From: Janibacter sp. A1S7
GTDB lineage: Bacteria; Actinomycetota; Actinomycetes; Actinomycetales; Dermatophilaceae
Direction of reading: 5' to 3'
Length of the DNA stretch: 64,000 nt
NCBI RefSeq assembly: GCF_037198315.1
Contig: NZ_CP144913.1
Coordinates: 1,736,001 to 1,800,000 of the forward strand
This document shows, piece by piece, positions 46,011 to 55,680 of this stretch; within the stretch, counting starts at the first letter, position 1; each line of letters starts with the position of its first letter. The notes under the pieces are model-generated. The model was not told the origin of the DNA and did no database searches. It worked only from the letters and a program-made list of their open reading frames with translations. The translations under genes and the position numbers were made by a program.

Positions 46011-46732
46011 CGGGTGGACCTCTCTGTGTGGGATCGCGTCCCCGGTGCGGGGACGAAGGTGGTGCAGACGTGATGGCCCTGGGCCAAGGTGGCCAGACGC
46101 TGGACGTGCACGCCGAGGAGGCGGCTGAAGGCGTCGGTCTCCGCCTCGCACAGCTCGGGGAACTCCGTGGCGACGTGTCGGACCGGGCAGTGCCCCTGGC
46201 ACAGCTGGACACCGACACTGCTGTCCTCGCCGACCGGGCGGGCGCTGGCAGCGTAACCCTCGAGCCCCAGTGCCTCGACCAGCGCCTGCGTGCGGGCGTG
46301 CGGATCGGGGCCCGCGGCGTCGAGCCGGTCGCGCACCCGTGCCTCGAAGCCGGCGACCCGCTCGTCGGCGAAGGCACGCACGGCGTCCTCACCGCCCCGC
46401 TCCCGCAGGAAGCGCATCACCTCGGTGGCCAGCTCGTCGTACTCGGAGGGGAGGTGATCGTGCCCGGAGTCGGCCACGACCCACTCACGGGCAGGGCGAC
46501 CGCGGCCCCGCTTGCCCTGGTGGGGTGCCCGGCTGGTGACCGAGGAGTCCTCGGCCAGCTGGTCGAGGTGGCGCCGTACGCCGGTGGCCGTCAGGCCGAG
46601 GTGGACGGCGATGTCAGCGGCGGTGATCGGGCCGTGCTCGCTGATCACCGCGAGCACCCGGTCGCGGGTGCTGGCATCACGGGTGTCGACGTCGCCCTGC
46701 GACGTCGAGAGGTCCCGCGGTGAATTAAGCAC
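46007..46732 (-). CDS. sufR: SufR iron-sulfur-dependent transcriptional repressor
   Basis: A 241-aa regulator with an N-terminal winged helix-turn-helix (about 24-75, [22 protein letters not shown]) and a C-terminal cluster-binding domain with C178, C182 and C195 (C-x3-C-x12-C), the SufR pattern. It senses Fe-S status and represses its own operon. It is the first gene of sufRBD-Rieske-CSU-SufT and overlaps sufB by ATGA. The GTG start lies 6 nt after the box TAACAT, which overlaps a TTACGTAA palindrome. Confidence 0.93.
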   Translation of the reverse strand: MLNSPRDLSTSQGDVDTRDASTRDRVLAVISEHGPITAADIAVHLGLTATGVRRHLDQLAEDSSVTSRAPHQGKRGRGRPAREWVVADSGHDHLPSEYDELATEVMRFLRERGGEDAVRAFADERVAGFEARVRDRLDAAGPDPHARTQALVEALGLEGYAASARPVGEDSSVGVQLCQGHCPVRHVATEFPELCEAETDAFSRLLGVHVQRLATLAQGHHVCTTFVPAPGTRSHTERSTR

Positions 46733-46738
46733 ACACCC

Positions 46739-46744
46739 ATGTTA
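46739..46744 (-). promoter_or_regulatory. -10 box of suf operon
   Basis: TAACAT on the minus strand, 6 nt before the sufR GTG. TTGTCT (46761-46766 on the plus strand as AGACAA) lies 16 nt upstream as a -35 box, so the promoter looks complete. Confidence 0.6.
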
Positions 46745-46749
46745 CGTAA
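46742..46749. promoter_or_regulatory. palindrome TTACGTAA at suf promoter, candidate SufR site
   Basis: An 8-bp perfect palindrome overlapping the suf -10 box. Position suits autorepression by SufR. It does not match the published SufR half-sites that I recall from other bacteria, so the assignment is tentative. Confidence 0.4.
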
Positions 46750-46805
46750 TTCTCCACAGGAGACAACACAGGCACCCCTAACCATGGGACCGCCCCGGCA
46801 TTGCC

Positions 46806-46811
46806 TAGACT
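46806..46811 (+). promoter_or_regulatory. -10 box of ABC transporter operon
   Basis: TAGACT, 8 nt before the GTG at 46820. It decides the start codon over an upstream in-frame ATG. Confidence 0.5.
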
Positions 46812-46819
46812 TGCCCACC

Positions 46820-47530
46820 GTGACCCGAGCCGTTGTCGTGGAGGACCTGCGCCGCGTCTTCGGTGACGTCATCGCCGTCGACGGGGCCACGTGGGGCGCC
46901 GACACGGGCGAGATCACCTGCGTTCTCGGCCCCAATGGCGCCGGCAAGACCACCACCATCGAATGCCTCGAGGGCCTGCTGCGGCCCGACTCCGGCAACT
47001 GCCGCGTCCTGGGCGTGACCCCGTGGCAGGCGGGTGCGGCCCACCGGGCCCGCGTCGGCGTCATGCTCCAGGACGGCGGCCTGCCCCAGAGCGTGAACGC
47101 CGGGCGACTGATGGCGCACCTCGCTCGCCTCCACACTGCCGACCGCGCAGCCGAACTGATCGAGCGTCTGGACATCACCCCCTTCGCCACCACCCCCATC
47201 CGTCGCCTCAGCGGCGGCCAACGGCAGCGGGTCGCGTTGGCGGCCGCCCTCGTCGGAGGGCCCCTGGTCGCCTTCCTCGACGAGCCGACCGCCGGGCTCG
47301 ACCCCCACGCCCGGTTGGAGGTGTGGGACCTGCTGCGGGACGAGGCCGAGGCAGGCGTCGGCCTCGTCGTGACCACGCACAGCTTCGAGGAGGCCGAGCG
47401 TCTCGCGGCGCGGGTCGTCATCCTCGACCGGGGGCGCGTCGTGGCCGACGGGGCACCGGAGCAGATCTCCGGCGGCGGCCGCCTCGAGGACGCCTACTTC
47501 TCACTCACCGGAGGCCCCCGTGACCGCTGA
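46820..47530 (+). CDS. ABC transporter ATP-binding protein
   Basis: A 236-aa ATPase of an ABC-2 type exporter. Walker A LGPNGAGKTTTIE (about 36-48), signature LSGGQRQR, Walker B VAFLDEPTAGLD and switch VTTHSFEEAER are all present. The GTG at 46820 is preferred, because an upstream ATG would extend into the sufR promoter. It overlaps the permease gene by 11 bp. This pair sits upstream of ctaA; similar pairs occur next to heme/cytochrome genes in actinobacteria, but a heme-related cargo is only a suggestion. Confidence 0.9.
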   Translation: MTRAVVVEDLRRVFGDVIAVDGATWGADTGEITCVLGPNGAGKTTTIECLEGLLRPDSGNCRVLGVTPWQAGAAHRARVGVMLQDGGLPQSVNAGRLMAHLARLHTADRAAELIERLDITPFATTPIRRLSGGQRQRVALAAALVGGPLVAFLDEPTAGLDPHARLEVWDLLRDEAEAGVGLVVTTHSFEEAERLAARVVILDRGRVVADGAPEQISGGGRLEDAYFSLTGGPRDR

Positions 47531-48287
47531 GACCGGGACCCACGTCCCCACCCCGGCTCGTCGACCGGCCCGTGTCGCCGCCCAGGCCCGCTTCGAGGCG
47601 GGCATCCTGGCACGCAACGGAGAGCAGCTGCTCGTCTCCCTCGTCCTGCCGGCCCTCGCCCTCGTGGCCCTCGTCACGACCTCGTACCCGGACCTGGCCG
47701 CGCCGCGGATCGCCGTGGTGGCTCCCGGTGTCCTCGCGCTGGCCGTCGTGTCCACGGCATTCACGGGCCAGGCCATCCAGACCGCCTTCGACCGCCGCTA
47801 CGGCGTACTGCGCATGCTCGCGACCACCCCCGTCGGCACCGACGGGCTCCTCGCGGGGAAGGCCCTGGCGATCTGCGCCGTGGCGGCCGTCCAGCTCGTG
47901 GTGCTCGGCCTGCTCGCCGTCGCCATGGGCTGGCAGCCCGATCTCGTGGGGCTGCTCATCGCCCCGGTGACGGCGGCGCTCGGGGTGTGGGTCTTCGTCG
48001 CCCTCGCCCTCTTCCTGGCCGGAGCCATGCGGGCCGAGGCCGTCCTCGCGGTCGCCAACCTCGTGTGGGTGCTCCTCGCCGGCCTGGGTGGCCTGCTGCT
48101 GCCCGCTGAGACACTCGGCAGCACGGCCGCCGCGGTCGTGCAGTGGCTGCCGTCGGCGGCCCTCGGTGACGCCTTCCGCGACCAGCTGGGGCACGGGGAC
48201 GTGCCACTGCTGCCGTGGCTGGTCCTGCTCGTCTGGGGCACCGCACTGAGCCTGCTCGTGGTGCGTACCTTCCGCTGGCGCGAGTGA
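47520..48287 (+). CDS. ABC-2 type transporter permease
   Basis: A 255-aa membrane protein with six hydrophobic segments, typical of ABC-2 permeases paired with drug- or lipid-export ATPases. A cytoplasmic N-terminus (HVPTPARRPARVAAQARFEA) precedes the first helix, and the C-terminus ends in FRWRE. The GTG lies within the end of the ATPase gene, so translation is coupled. The substrate is unknown. Confidence 0.87.
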   Translation: MTAETGTHVPTPARRPARVAAQARFEAGILARNGEQLLVSLVLPALALVALVTTSYPDLAAPRIAVVAPGVLALAVVSTAFTGQAIQTAFDRRYGVLRMLATTPVGTDGLLAGKALAICAVAAVQLVVLGLLAVAMGWQPDLVGLLIAPVTAALGVWVFVALALFLAGAMRAEAVLAVANLVWVLLAGLGGLLLPAETLGSTAAAVVQWLPSAALGDAFRDQLGHGDVPLLPWLVLLVWGTALSLLVVRTFRWRE

Positions 48288-48322
48288 CCGCCCCCGACGA
48301 CCGGCACCGACGACGCGCCACA

Positions 48323-48328
48323 TACCGT
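48323..48328 (+). promoter_or_regulatory. -10 box of ctaA
   Basis: TACCGT, 6 nt before the GTG at 48335. Leaderless arrangement. Confidence 0.4.
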
Positions 48329-48334
48329 GATGGG

Positions 48335-49243
48335 GTGTCCGAGTACCCCGCTGCCGCACGCACGTGGCTGCCCCGCCTGCTCCTGCTCAACCTGGTCGTC
48401 GAGATCGGCATCGTCCTCACCGGCGGCCTGGTCCGCCTCACCGGCTCCGGGCTCGGGTGCCCCACCTGGCCCCAGTGCGTCCCGGGGTCGTACGTCCCCA
48501 CCGTCGAGCAGGCCGAGGGGGTCCACAAGTTCATCGAGTTCGGCAACCGCACCCTCACCGGGGTCGTCGGTGTCGTCGCCCTCGTCCTGCTCATCGCGCT
48601 GTACCGCTGGGCCCGTGACCGCCCGGAGCTGATCCGCGGCACCTGGGTCGTCCTCGGCGGCGTCGCGGCACAGGCGATCGTCGGTGGCATCACGGTGCTC
48701 ACCGGCCTCAACCCGTGGATCGTCGGCTTCCACTTCCTGTGCTCCATGGTGATCATCGGCATCTCGGCATGGCTGCTGTGGCGCTACCGACAGAGCGCCG
48801 GCCCGACCCGGTCGCTGCTCCACCCACTGGTCGGGCGCACCATCTGGTTGCTGGGCACCGTGGCCGTCGTCGTGCTCGTGCTCGGCACCGTCGTGACGGG
48901 CTCGGGTCCGCACTCCGGCGACGCGGACACCCCGGCCCGCACCGGCTTCGACCCCCGCACGATCTCCTGGCTGCACGCCGACGCCGTCATGCTCTTCATC
49001 GGCATCGGCGTCGCCGTCTGGCTGGGTGCCAAGCTCACCGAGCGCGCGGACGGTCCTGCCCGCGCCTGGGCGGTCGTCCTCGTGGTCACCCTCGCCCAGG
49101 GTCTCGTCGGGTACGTGCAGTACCTCACGAAGCTGCCCGAGGTCCTCGTCCTGGCCCACATGTTCGGCGCGGCCGCGCTCGTCGTCGTCATCGCCCGAGC
49201 GATCGTGCTCTCCCGCACGACGGACCCCCTCGTGGCTGACTGA
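48335..49243 (+). CDS. ctaA: heme A synthase
   Basis: A 302-aa multi-helix membrane enzyme that oxidises heme O to heme A. It has the CtaA/COX15 signatures: GGLVRLTGSGLGCPTWPQC at the first loop, the heme-ligand region HKFIEFGNRTLT, and second-half counterparts (TVVTGSGPHSGD, SWLHADAVML). Eight helices are expected. The GTG is chosen as the first start leaving a normal N-terminus. It converges on ctaB, the preceding step of the pathway, across a 314-bp gap. Confidence 0.94.
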   Translation: MSEYPAAARTWLPRLLLLNLVVEIGIVLTGGLVRLTGSGLGCPTWPQCVPGSYVPTVEQAEGVHKFIEFGNRTLTGVVGVVALVLLIALYRWARDRPELIRGTWVVLGGVAAQAIVGGITVLTGLNPWIVGFHFLCSMVIIGISAWLLWRYRQSAGPTRSLLHPLVGRTIWLLGTVAVVVLVLGTVVTGSGPHSGDADTPARTGFDPRTISWLHADAVMLFIGIGVAVWLGAKLTERADGPARAWAVVLVVTLAQGLVGYVQYLTKLPEVLVLAHMFGAAALVVVIARAIVLSRTTDPLVAD

Positions 49244-49557
49244 CCCGAGCAGGCGGACGCGGGCTCGTCTGTGGCGCGTGTGTGCTCCGTCCGTGAACGG
49301 ATGCCCCGGATGTCGGGAGATGGCCGGGAAGTCTCACCGTGGTCGAGACACGACGCGGCCCATCCGCGGCGACCCAGTCACCACGAGGCGACCCGGCGGA
49401 GGTCTGCGCCCCGGGAGCGGACGAAGGGAGGGTGTGGGCCGGCTCAGGCCACAGCCCGGTCCGACACGACAAGGCGCAGCACAGTCCGAGGGGGCCGGGC
49501 CGTGCGCCAAGGCCCGCGCGCGTCCCTTCGTTCGTGGACGCAGGCCGGGAGGGTAAC
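49244..49557. other. 314-bp non-coding gap between ctaA and ctaB
   Basis: No convincing gene, tRNA or repeat array is seen. The gap between these convergent genes holds only short hairpins, such as CGGGCC-9 nt-GGCCCG at 49496-49516, which could terminate either transcript. Reading frames through it have low-complexity, arginine-rich content typical of GC-rich noise. Confidence 0.5.
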
Positions 49558-50508
49558 TCAGGCCAGGCCGGGTAGCGGCAGGTGTAGCAGCGGGTCGATG
49601 GCCACACCGAGGAAGAGCAGCGTCACGTAGGTGATCGAGAAGTGGAAGAGCCGCATCGGCTTGAGCACCTGCTGGCTGGCGCCCTTGCGGGCCGCCGACA
49701 TCAGCCGGTGCGCCTCGGCGACGAAGAGCCCACCCGAGAGCAGGGCCGCCCCGAGGTAGATCCAGCCCATGTCGGCCACGGGGACGAGCGCGAGCGAGGT
49801 GAGGACCATCAGCCAGGAGTAGGCGACGATCTGCTTCGCCACGGTGGTCTGCTCCTGCACCACGGGGGCCATGGGCACGCCCGCGGCGGAGTAGTCGTCG
49901 GTGAAGCGCATGGACAGCGGCCAGTAGTGCGGCGGCGTCCAGAAGAAGATCACGAGGAAGAGGATGATCGCCGGCCACTCGACCGAGTTGGTCACCGCGG
50001 ACCACCCGATGAGGGTCGGCATGCACCCGGCGATACCGCCCCAGACGATGTTCTGCGCCGTGCGGCGCTTGAGGATCATCGTGTAGCCGACGGCGTAGAG
50101 CAGGATCGCCGCGAGCGACAGGGCCGCGGACAACCAGTTGACCAGCAGTCCCAACCACAGCGTGGAGACGAGCGTGAGGACGAGCCCGAAGACCATCGCC
50201 CCTCGGGGCGTGGCCTCGCCGGTCACCAGGGGACGGTTGATGGTGCGGCCCATCTTCGCGTCGATGTCCCGGTCGTAGACCATGTTGAAGGTGTTGGCCG
50301 CACCGGCGCTGAGCGATCCGCCGACGAGGGTGAGGACGATCAGGCCCAACGAGGGGACGCCGCGCTGGGCGAGGAACATCACCGGCACCGTCGTGACGAG
50401 GAGCAGCTCGATGATCCGAGGCTTCGTCAACGCGACGTACGCACGCACGGTGCGCCGCCACGGACGGGTCGCCGGCGACAGGTCGCGCGTCGACTCGAGA
50501 GTGCTCAC
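49558..50508 (-). CDS. ctaB: protoheme IX farnesyltransferase (heme O synthase)
   Basis: A 316-aa UbiA-superfamily prenyltransferase in the inner membrane, adding farnesyl to heme B. The aspartate-rich motif [15 protein letters not shown] (NxxxDxxxD type) is present, with the second motif near [10 protein letters not shown]. About nine helices follow. The GTG at 50508 has AAAGG upstream and gives [11 protein letters not shown]; a longer frame upstream has no such support. It faces tkt across 172 bp. Confidence 0.94.
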   Translation of the reverse strand: MSTLESTRDLSPATRPWRRTVRAYVALTKPRIIELLLVTTVPVMFLAQRGVPSLGLIVLTLVGGSLSAGAANTFNMVYDRDIDAKMGRTINRPLVTGEATPRGAMVFGLVLTLVSTLWLGLLVNWLSAALSLAAILLYAVGYTMILKRRTAQNIVWGGIAGCMPTLIGWSAVTNSVEWPAIILFLVIFFWTPPHYWPLSMRFTDDYSAAGVPMAPVVQEQTTVAKQIVAYSWLMVLTSLALVPVADMGWIYLGAALLSGGLFVAEAHRLMSAARKGASQQVLKPMRLFHFSITYVTLLFLGVAIDPLLHLPLPGLA

Positions 50509-50566
50509 GGACTGCCTTTGCCGAAGGGGGTGGGACGCGGTGGCGCGGTGCGCCGACCGTGCCGAC

Positions 50567-50572
50567 AGTCTA
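50567..50572 (-). promoter_or_regulatory. possible -10 box of ctaB
   Basis: TAGACT on the minus strand, about 58 nt before the ctaB GTG. It would leave a leader carrying the ribosome-binding site. Confidence 0.4.
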
Positions 50573-50634
50573 CCTGTGTCGAAAGGACCCTCGAGCCCGC
50601 CCCCGCACGTCGTGGCACACACCCACGGTCCCAC

Positions 50635-50640
50635 TAGTGT
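50635..50640 (+). promoter_or_regulatory. possible -10 box of tkt
   Basis: TAGTGT, 40 nt before the tkt GTG, inside an imperfect palindrome TCCCAC-TAGT-GTGGGA (50629-50644). The ribosome-binding site AGAAAGG is downstream. Confidence 0.4.
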
Positions 50641-50680
50641 GGGACGTGAGCACCCGACGATCTGCAGAGAAAGGTCCTCC

Positions 50681-52921
50681 GTGAGCACGGACACCGACAA
50701 CTCCCCCACGGCCCCCGCCAAGAAGTCGGCCGGTGCCGCGGCCCCCGCGGGAACCACCACGACGGTCACCTCGGCGAACCCCGCCGGTCCTGCGGGGACG
50801 TCCTCGCGCTCCAGCGACCTGCCCCGTCCGGTCGCGACGCAGGCCGGCTGGAGCGACCTGGATGTCCGTGCGGTCGACACCGGCCGGGTCCTGGCCGCGG
50901 ACGCGGTGCAGAAGTGCGGCAGCGGGCACCCCGGTACCGCGATGAGCCTCTCCCCCGCCGCCTACCTGCTCTACCAGCAGGTGATGACGCACGACCCGAG
51001 CGATCCGACGTGGCTGGGCCGCGACCGTTTCGTGCTGTCGGTGGGCCACTCCTCACTCACCCAGTACATCCAGCTCTTCCTCTCCGGCTACGGCATGGAG
51101 CTCAGCGACCTCGAGGCGCTGCGCACCTGGGGGTCCCTCACCCCCGGCCACCCCGAGGTCCACCACACGCCCGGTGTCGAGATCACCACCGGGCCGCTCG
51201 GCTCCGGCTTCGCCTCCGCAGTGGGCATGGCGATGGCCCAGCGCCGTCAGCGGGGCATGTTCGACCCGGACGCCGAGCCGGGCACCTCCCCCTTCGACCA
51301 CACCATCTGGTGCATCGCCTCCGACGGTGACCTCCAGGAGGGCGTCTCGTCCGAGGGCAGCTCACTGGCCGGTCACCAGGAGCTGGGCAACCTCAACGTC
51401 ATCTACGACGCCAACCATATCTCCATCGAGGACGACACCGACATCTCCTTCAGCGAGGACGTCGGTGCCCGTTACCGCGCCTACGGGTGGCACGTCATCC
51501 ACGTCGACTGGCGCCGGACCGGTGACGGCTCGGAGTACGTCGAGGACATCGACGCGCTCCTGGCGGCCTGCACGGCAGCGAAGGAGAACACCTCGGCACC
51601 CACGATGATCGTCCTGCACACGATCATCGGCTGGCCCGCCCCCACCAAGCAGGACACGGGTGCCGCCCACGGCGCCGCGCTCGGCGAGGACGAGGTCGCC
51701 GGCATCAAGCAGGTGCTCGGCTTCGACGCGGCAGTGGACTTCCCCGTCGAGGAGGCCGTGCTCGAGCACACCCGCGCGGTCGTCGCCCGTGGCCGGAGCG
51801 CCCACGCCGAGTGGGACGAGCGGATGACGGCCTGGCGTGCAGCCAACCCCGAGCGCGCCGCGCTGCTCGACCGCGTCGTCGACGCCAAGGTCCCCGAGGG
51901 CCTCGACGAGGCACTTCCCACCTTCGAGCCCGACGAGAAGGGCATGGCCACCCGCAAGGCCTCCGGCGAGGTCCTGACCGCCCTCGCCGACGTCATGCCC
52001 GAGCTGTGGGGCGGCTCCGCCGACCTGGCCGGATCGAACAACACCACGATGGACGGCCAGCCCTCCTTCATCCCCAAGGGCAAGCAGACCGACACCTGGT
52101 CGGGCCACGAGTACGGCCGCACACTGCACTTCGGCATCCGCGAGAACGGCATGGGCATGGCGATGAACGGCATCGCGCTCGAGGGCCTGACCCGCGTCTA
52201 CGGCGGGACGTTCCTCGTCTTCTCCGACTACATGCGCCCTGCCGTGCGCCTGGCCGCCCTCCAGCAGCTGCCGGTGACCTACGTGTGGACGCACGACTCC
52301 ATCGGCTTGGGTGAGGACGGACCGACCCACCAGCCGATCGAGCACCTGGCCGCCCTGCGCGCCATGCCGGGTCTGGACGTCGTCCGTCCGGGCGACGCCA
52401 ACGAGGTCAGCGTCTGCTGGGGCCAGGTCCTGAGGAACACCTCCACCGCGGCACTGGCTCTTTCCCGCCAGGGCACCCCGGTCATCGACCGCCGCGAGTT
52501 CGCGTCGGCGGCCGGGGCGGCGAAGGGCGCCTACGTCCTGGCCGAGTCCAGCAGCGACGTGCCGGAGGTGGTCCTCATCGCCACCGGAACCGAGGTCGCC
52601 GTCGCCATGGCGGCCCGCGCCACGCTCGAGGAGGCCGGCACCGGTACGCGCGTGGTGTCCATGCCCTGCCGGGAGTGGTTCGACCGGCAGCCGAGGGCCT
52701 ACCGCGACGAGGTCCTCCCGCCCGCCGTCCGGGCACGCGTCTCCGTCGAGGCCGCGACCCCCTTCGGCTGGCGCGAGGTCATCGGCGATGCCGGCGAGAG
52801 CGTCGGGATCGACCACTTCGGCGCCTCGGCGGACCACGCGACCCTGTACGAGAAGTTCGGCATCACGCCCGACGCCGTCGTCACGGCGGCCAAGGCGTCC
52901 ATCGACAACGCAAAGGGATGA
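50681..52921 (+). CDS. tkt: transketolase
   Basis: A 746-aa thiamine-diphosphate enzyme of the pentose phosphate pathway. The ThDP motif begins [16 protein letters not shown], with [14 protein letters not shown] near the N-terminus, and the C-terminal half carries [16 protein letters not shown] and [19 protein letters not shown]. The first 48 or so residues are an Ala/Thr/Pro/Ser-rich extension with no counterpart in most transketolases; the GTG start is supported by AAAGG 6 nt upstream and no later start codon is available. It heads the operon tkt-tal-pgi-zwf-opcA-pgl. Confidence 0.96.
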   Translation: MSTDTDNSPTAPAKKSAGAAAPAGTTTTVTSANPAGPAGTSSRSSDLPRPVATQAGWSDLDVRAVDTGRVLAADAVQKCGSGHPGTAMSLSPAAYLLYQQVMTHDPSDPTWLGRDRFVLSVGHSSLTQYIQLFLSGYGMELSDLEALRTWGSLTPGHPEVHHTPGVEITTGPLGSGFASAVGMAMAQRRQRGMFDPDAEPGTSPFDHTIWCIASDGDLQEGVSSEGSSLAGHQELGNLNVIYDANHISIEDDTDISFSEDVGARYRAYGWHVIHVDWRRTGDGSEYVEDIDALLAACTAAKENTSAPTMIVLHTIIGWPAPTKQDTGAAHGAALGEDEVAGIKQVLGFDAAVDFPVEEAVLEHTRAVVARGRSAHAEWDERMTAWRAANPERAALLDRVVDAKVPEGLDEALPTFEPDEKGMATRKASGEVLTALADVMPELWGGSADLAGSNNTTMDGQPSFIPKGKQTDTWSGHEYGRTLHFGIRENGMGMAMNGIALEGLTRVYGGTFLVFSDYMRPAVRLAALQQLPVTYVWTHDSIGLGEDGPTHQPIEHLAALRAMPGLDVVRPGDANEVSVCWGQVLRNTSTAALALSRQGTPVIDRREFASAAGAAKGAYVLAESSSDVPEVVLIATGTEVAVAMAARATLEEAGTGTRVVSMPCREWFDRQPRAYRDEVLPPAVRARVSVEAATPFGWREVIGDAGESVGIDHFGASADHATLYEKFGITPDAVVTAAKASIDNAKG

Positions 52922-52927
52922 GTGAAC

Positions 52928-54061
52928 ATGGCAGGACATCTCCCGACCAAGCCCGCAGCGGTCGAGGCCCTGGACCGGGCCGGAGTGTCGGTCTGGCTGG
53001 ATGACCTCAGCCGCGAGCGACTCCGCTCGGGCAACTTGCAGGACCTCATCGACACCAAGGGGATCGTCGGGGTCACCACGAACCCATCCATCTTCCAAGC
53101 GGCACTGGCCCAGGGAGACGCCTATGACGAGCAGCTCAACGCACTCGCTGCCCGGGGCACGGACGTCGACGAGGTCGTCTTCGCCCTGACCACCGACGAC
53201 GTGCGCGACGCCTGTGACGTCTTCCGACCGATCCACCAGGCCACCGACGGCGTCGACGGCCGCGTCTCGATCGAGGTCGACCCGCGTCTGGCCCACGATG
53301 CCGAGCAGACCGTCACGGTCGCTCGCCAGCTGGCCGAGGCCGTCGACCGACCGCAGGTCTTCATCAAGATCCCGGCGACCGAGGCCGGGCTGCCCGCGAT
53401 CACCGAGACCCTCGCGGCGGGGATCAGCGTCAACGTCACGCTGATCTTCAGCCTCGAGCGCTACCGCGCGGTGATGAATGCCTTCATCGAGGGCCTCGAG
53501 CGGGCTCTGGACGCAGGCAGGGACCTGTCGACGATCCACTCCGTCGCCTCCTTCTTCGTCTCCCGGGTCGACTCGGAGGTCGACGGCCAGCTCGAGCGGA
53601 TCGGCACCGACGAGGCGCTCGCCCTGCGTGGCAAGGCCGGCGTGGCCAACGCCCGGCTGGCCTACCAGGCCTACGAGGAGGTCTTTGCCACGCCGCGGTG
53701 GCAGCGACTCCAGGACGAAGGGGGACGCCGTCAGCGCCCGTTGTGGGCCTCCACCGGTGTGAAGAACCCGGACTACCCGGACACGATGTACGTCACGGAC
53801 CTGGTCGCGGACAACACCGTCAACACCATGCCGGAGAAGACGCTGGACGCGACCATCGACCATGCCACGGTCACCGGTGACGCCGTCACCGGGTCCTATG
53901 CCGATGCCCGGGAGGTCCTGGACGCGCTCGCCGGCCTGGGCATCAGCTACACCGACGTCACCGACACGCTGGAGACCGAGGGCGTCGAGAAGTTCGAGAA
54001 GGCTTGGGAGGAGCTGCTCGACGGCGTGCGCGCCGAGCTCGGCAAGGCGGCCACGCGATGA
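52928..54061 (+). CDS. tal: transaldolase
   Basis: A 377-aa TIM-barrel enzyme that moves dihydroxyacetone units between sugar phosphates. The active-site lysine is in the [10 protein letters not shown] segment, with the N-terminal signature [10 protein letters not shown] and [13 protein letters not shown] downstream. The ATG at 52928 has AAGGGA 9 nt upstream; a GTG 6 nt earlier is too close to that site. It follows tkt by 6 nt, and its stop overlaps the pgi start. Confidence 0.96.
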   Translation: MAGHLPTKPAAVEALDRAGVSVWLDDLSRERLRSGNLQDLIDTKGIVGVTTNPSIFQAALAQGDAYDEQLNALAARGTDVDEVVFALTTDDVRDACDVFRPIHQATDGVDGRVSIEVDPRLAHDAEQTVTVARQLAEAVDRPQVFIKIPATEAGLPAITETLAAGISVNVTLIFSLERYRAVMNAFIEGLERALDAGRDLSTIHSVASFFVSRVDSEVDGQLERIGTDEALALRGKAGVANARLAYQAYEEVFATPRWQRLQDEGGRRQRPLWASTGVKNPDYPDTMYVTDLVADNTVNTMPEKTLDATIDHATVTGDAVTGSYADAREVLDALAGLGISYTDVTDTLETEGVEKFEKAWEELLDGVRAELGKAATR

Positions 54062-55680
54062 CCAGTCTGGCCGTCCTGGCCTCCGGCGCCGCCGCCGACG
54101 CGGTGGGCGACCACGTCCCCGACCTGGTGTCGGACCGGGTGGCCAGCCGACTCTTCGAGCGTGATGCCGGCCTGTGGGGTGACGCCGCCCGGGGGGAAGC
54201 GGCCCAGCGTCTGTCCTGGGTCGGCCTCGGCCGCACCTCCCGACACCTCGTCGGTGAGATCGGCGCGTTGCGCGAGGCGTTGCGCGAGCAGGGCGTGGAC
54301 CGGATCGTGCTGTGCGGCATGGGCGGCAGCTCGCTCGCGCCCGAGGTCATCTGCGCGAGCGCCGGTGTCCCGCTGACGGTGCTGGACTCCAGCCACCCCG
54401 ACGTCGTGCGTGCCGCGACGACCGATGTGGCCCGCACGGCCGTCGTCGTCTCCAGCAAGTCCGGCTCGACCGTGGAGACCGACAGCCAGCGGCGCGTCTT
54501 CGAGCAGGCCTTCGCCGACGCAGGCATCGATGCCGCCGCACGGATCGTCGTCGTGACCGATCCGGGCAGCCCCCTCGAGGAGGATGCCCGCAGCAAGGGC
54601 CAGCGGGTCGTGACCGCGGACCCGGACGTCGGTGGACGCTACTCCGCCCTGACCGCCTTCGGACTGGTCCCCTCGGGGCTGGCCGGTGTCGACATCGAGG
54701 CACTGCTCGACGACGCCGAGGCGGTCACCGACCTGCTCGCCGAGGACGACGAGGCCAACCCGGGCCTGCGCCTCGGCGCGGCCATCGCGGGCACCCAACC
54801 ACCGCGCGACAAGCTCTACCTCGTCGACCACGGGACGAGCGCGCGTGGTCTCGGCGACTGGATCGAGCAGCTGGTCGCCGAGTCCACCGGCAAGCAGCAG
54901 CGCGGTCTGCTCCCCGTCGTCCTCGACGCACCCGGACCAACCTCGCTGCCGGCTGATGCCACCCTCTGCCGCCTGGTCGAGGTCGGCGAGGACGACCATC
55001 CCGCCCCGACCGTGGCCCCCTCCACCGTGGACGTCGGCGGCTCGCTGGGCGCCCAGTTCCTCCTGTGGGAGGTCGCCACCGCGGTGGCCGGCCGACTGCT
55101 CGGGATCAACCCCTTCGACCAGCCCGACGTCGAGAGTGCCAAGCAGGCCGCGCGTGAGCGGATGTCGGGGTCCGACACCGCCACGACTGCCGTGGACGCC
55201 GTGGACGGCCCGGTCGAGATCAGTCACCTCGGAGGCCAGTGGCTGGGCGGAGCGACCACGACCCAGGAGGCTCTCGAGGCCCTGCTCGCCCAGCTCGACA
55301 CCGAGCACGGGTACGTCGCCGTCATGGCCTACCTCGACCGGGCAGCCGATGCCCCCTTCGCCGAGGCGGTGGACGCGCTGGCTGCCCGCGTGCGGCGACC
55401 GACCACCCTCGGGTGGGGGCCTCGCTTCCTGCACTCGACCGGCCAGTACCACAAGGGCGGCCCCCGCACCGGGGTCTACCTGCAGATCACCGACGCACCC
55501 GCGCAGGACCTGCCCGTCCCCGGTCGCGACTTCACGCTCGGTGAGTTCATCCGCGCCCAGGCCGGTGGCGATGCTGCCGTGCTGGCCGACCACGGACGTC
55601 CGGTCCTCGTGCTGCACCTGAGCGACCACGACCGCGGGCTGGCCCTGGTCGGCGACGCGCTCCGGGGTGGCCGCGCATGA
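54058..55680 (+). CDS. pgi: glucose-6-phosphate isomerase
   Basis: A 540-aa SIS-domain isomerase. The two phosphosugar-binding segments are visible ([12 protein letters not shown] and [10 protein letters not shown]), with the C-terminal [19 protein letters not shown] near the active-site histidine and lysine. It is of the actinobacterial type often embedded between tal and zwf, and somewhat divergent from the classic E. coli Pgi. The ATG overlaps the tal stop (ATGA), and its stop overlaps zwf. Confidence 0.93.
   Translation: MTSLAVLASGAAADAVGDHVPDLVSDRVASRLFERDAGLWGDAARGEAAQRLSWVGLGRTSRHLVGEIGALREALREQGVDRIVLCGMGGSSLAPEVICASAGVPLTVLDSSHPDVVRAATTDVARTAVVVSSKSGSTVETDSQRRVFEQAFADAGIDAAARIVVVTDPGSPLEEDARSKGQRVVTADPDVGGRYSALTAFGLVPSGLAGVDIEALLDDAEAVTDLLAEDDEANPGLRLGAAIAGTQPPRDKLYLVDHGTSARGLGDWIEQLVAESTGKQQRGLLPVVLDAPGPTSLPADATLCRLVEVGEDDHPAPTVAPSTVDVGGSLGAQFLLWEVATAVAGRLLGINPFDQPDVESAKQAARERMSGSDTATTAVDAVDGPVEISHLGGQWLGGATTTQEALEALLAQLDTEHGYVAVMAYLDRAADAPFAEAVDALAARVRRPTTLGWGPRFLHSTGQYHKGGPRTGVYLQITDAPAQDLPVPGRDFTLGEFIRAQAGGDAAVLADHGRPVLVLHLSDHDRGLALVGDALRGGRA

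Noticed and set aside
51362-53863. Long minus-strand open frame opposite tkt and tal
   Set aside because: The plus-strand frame encodes transketolase and transaldolase with all motifs; the antisense frame shows no family features.
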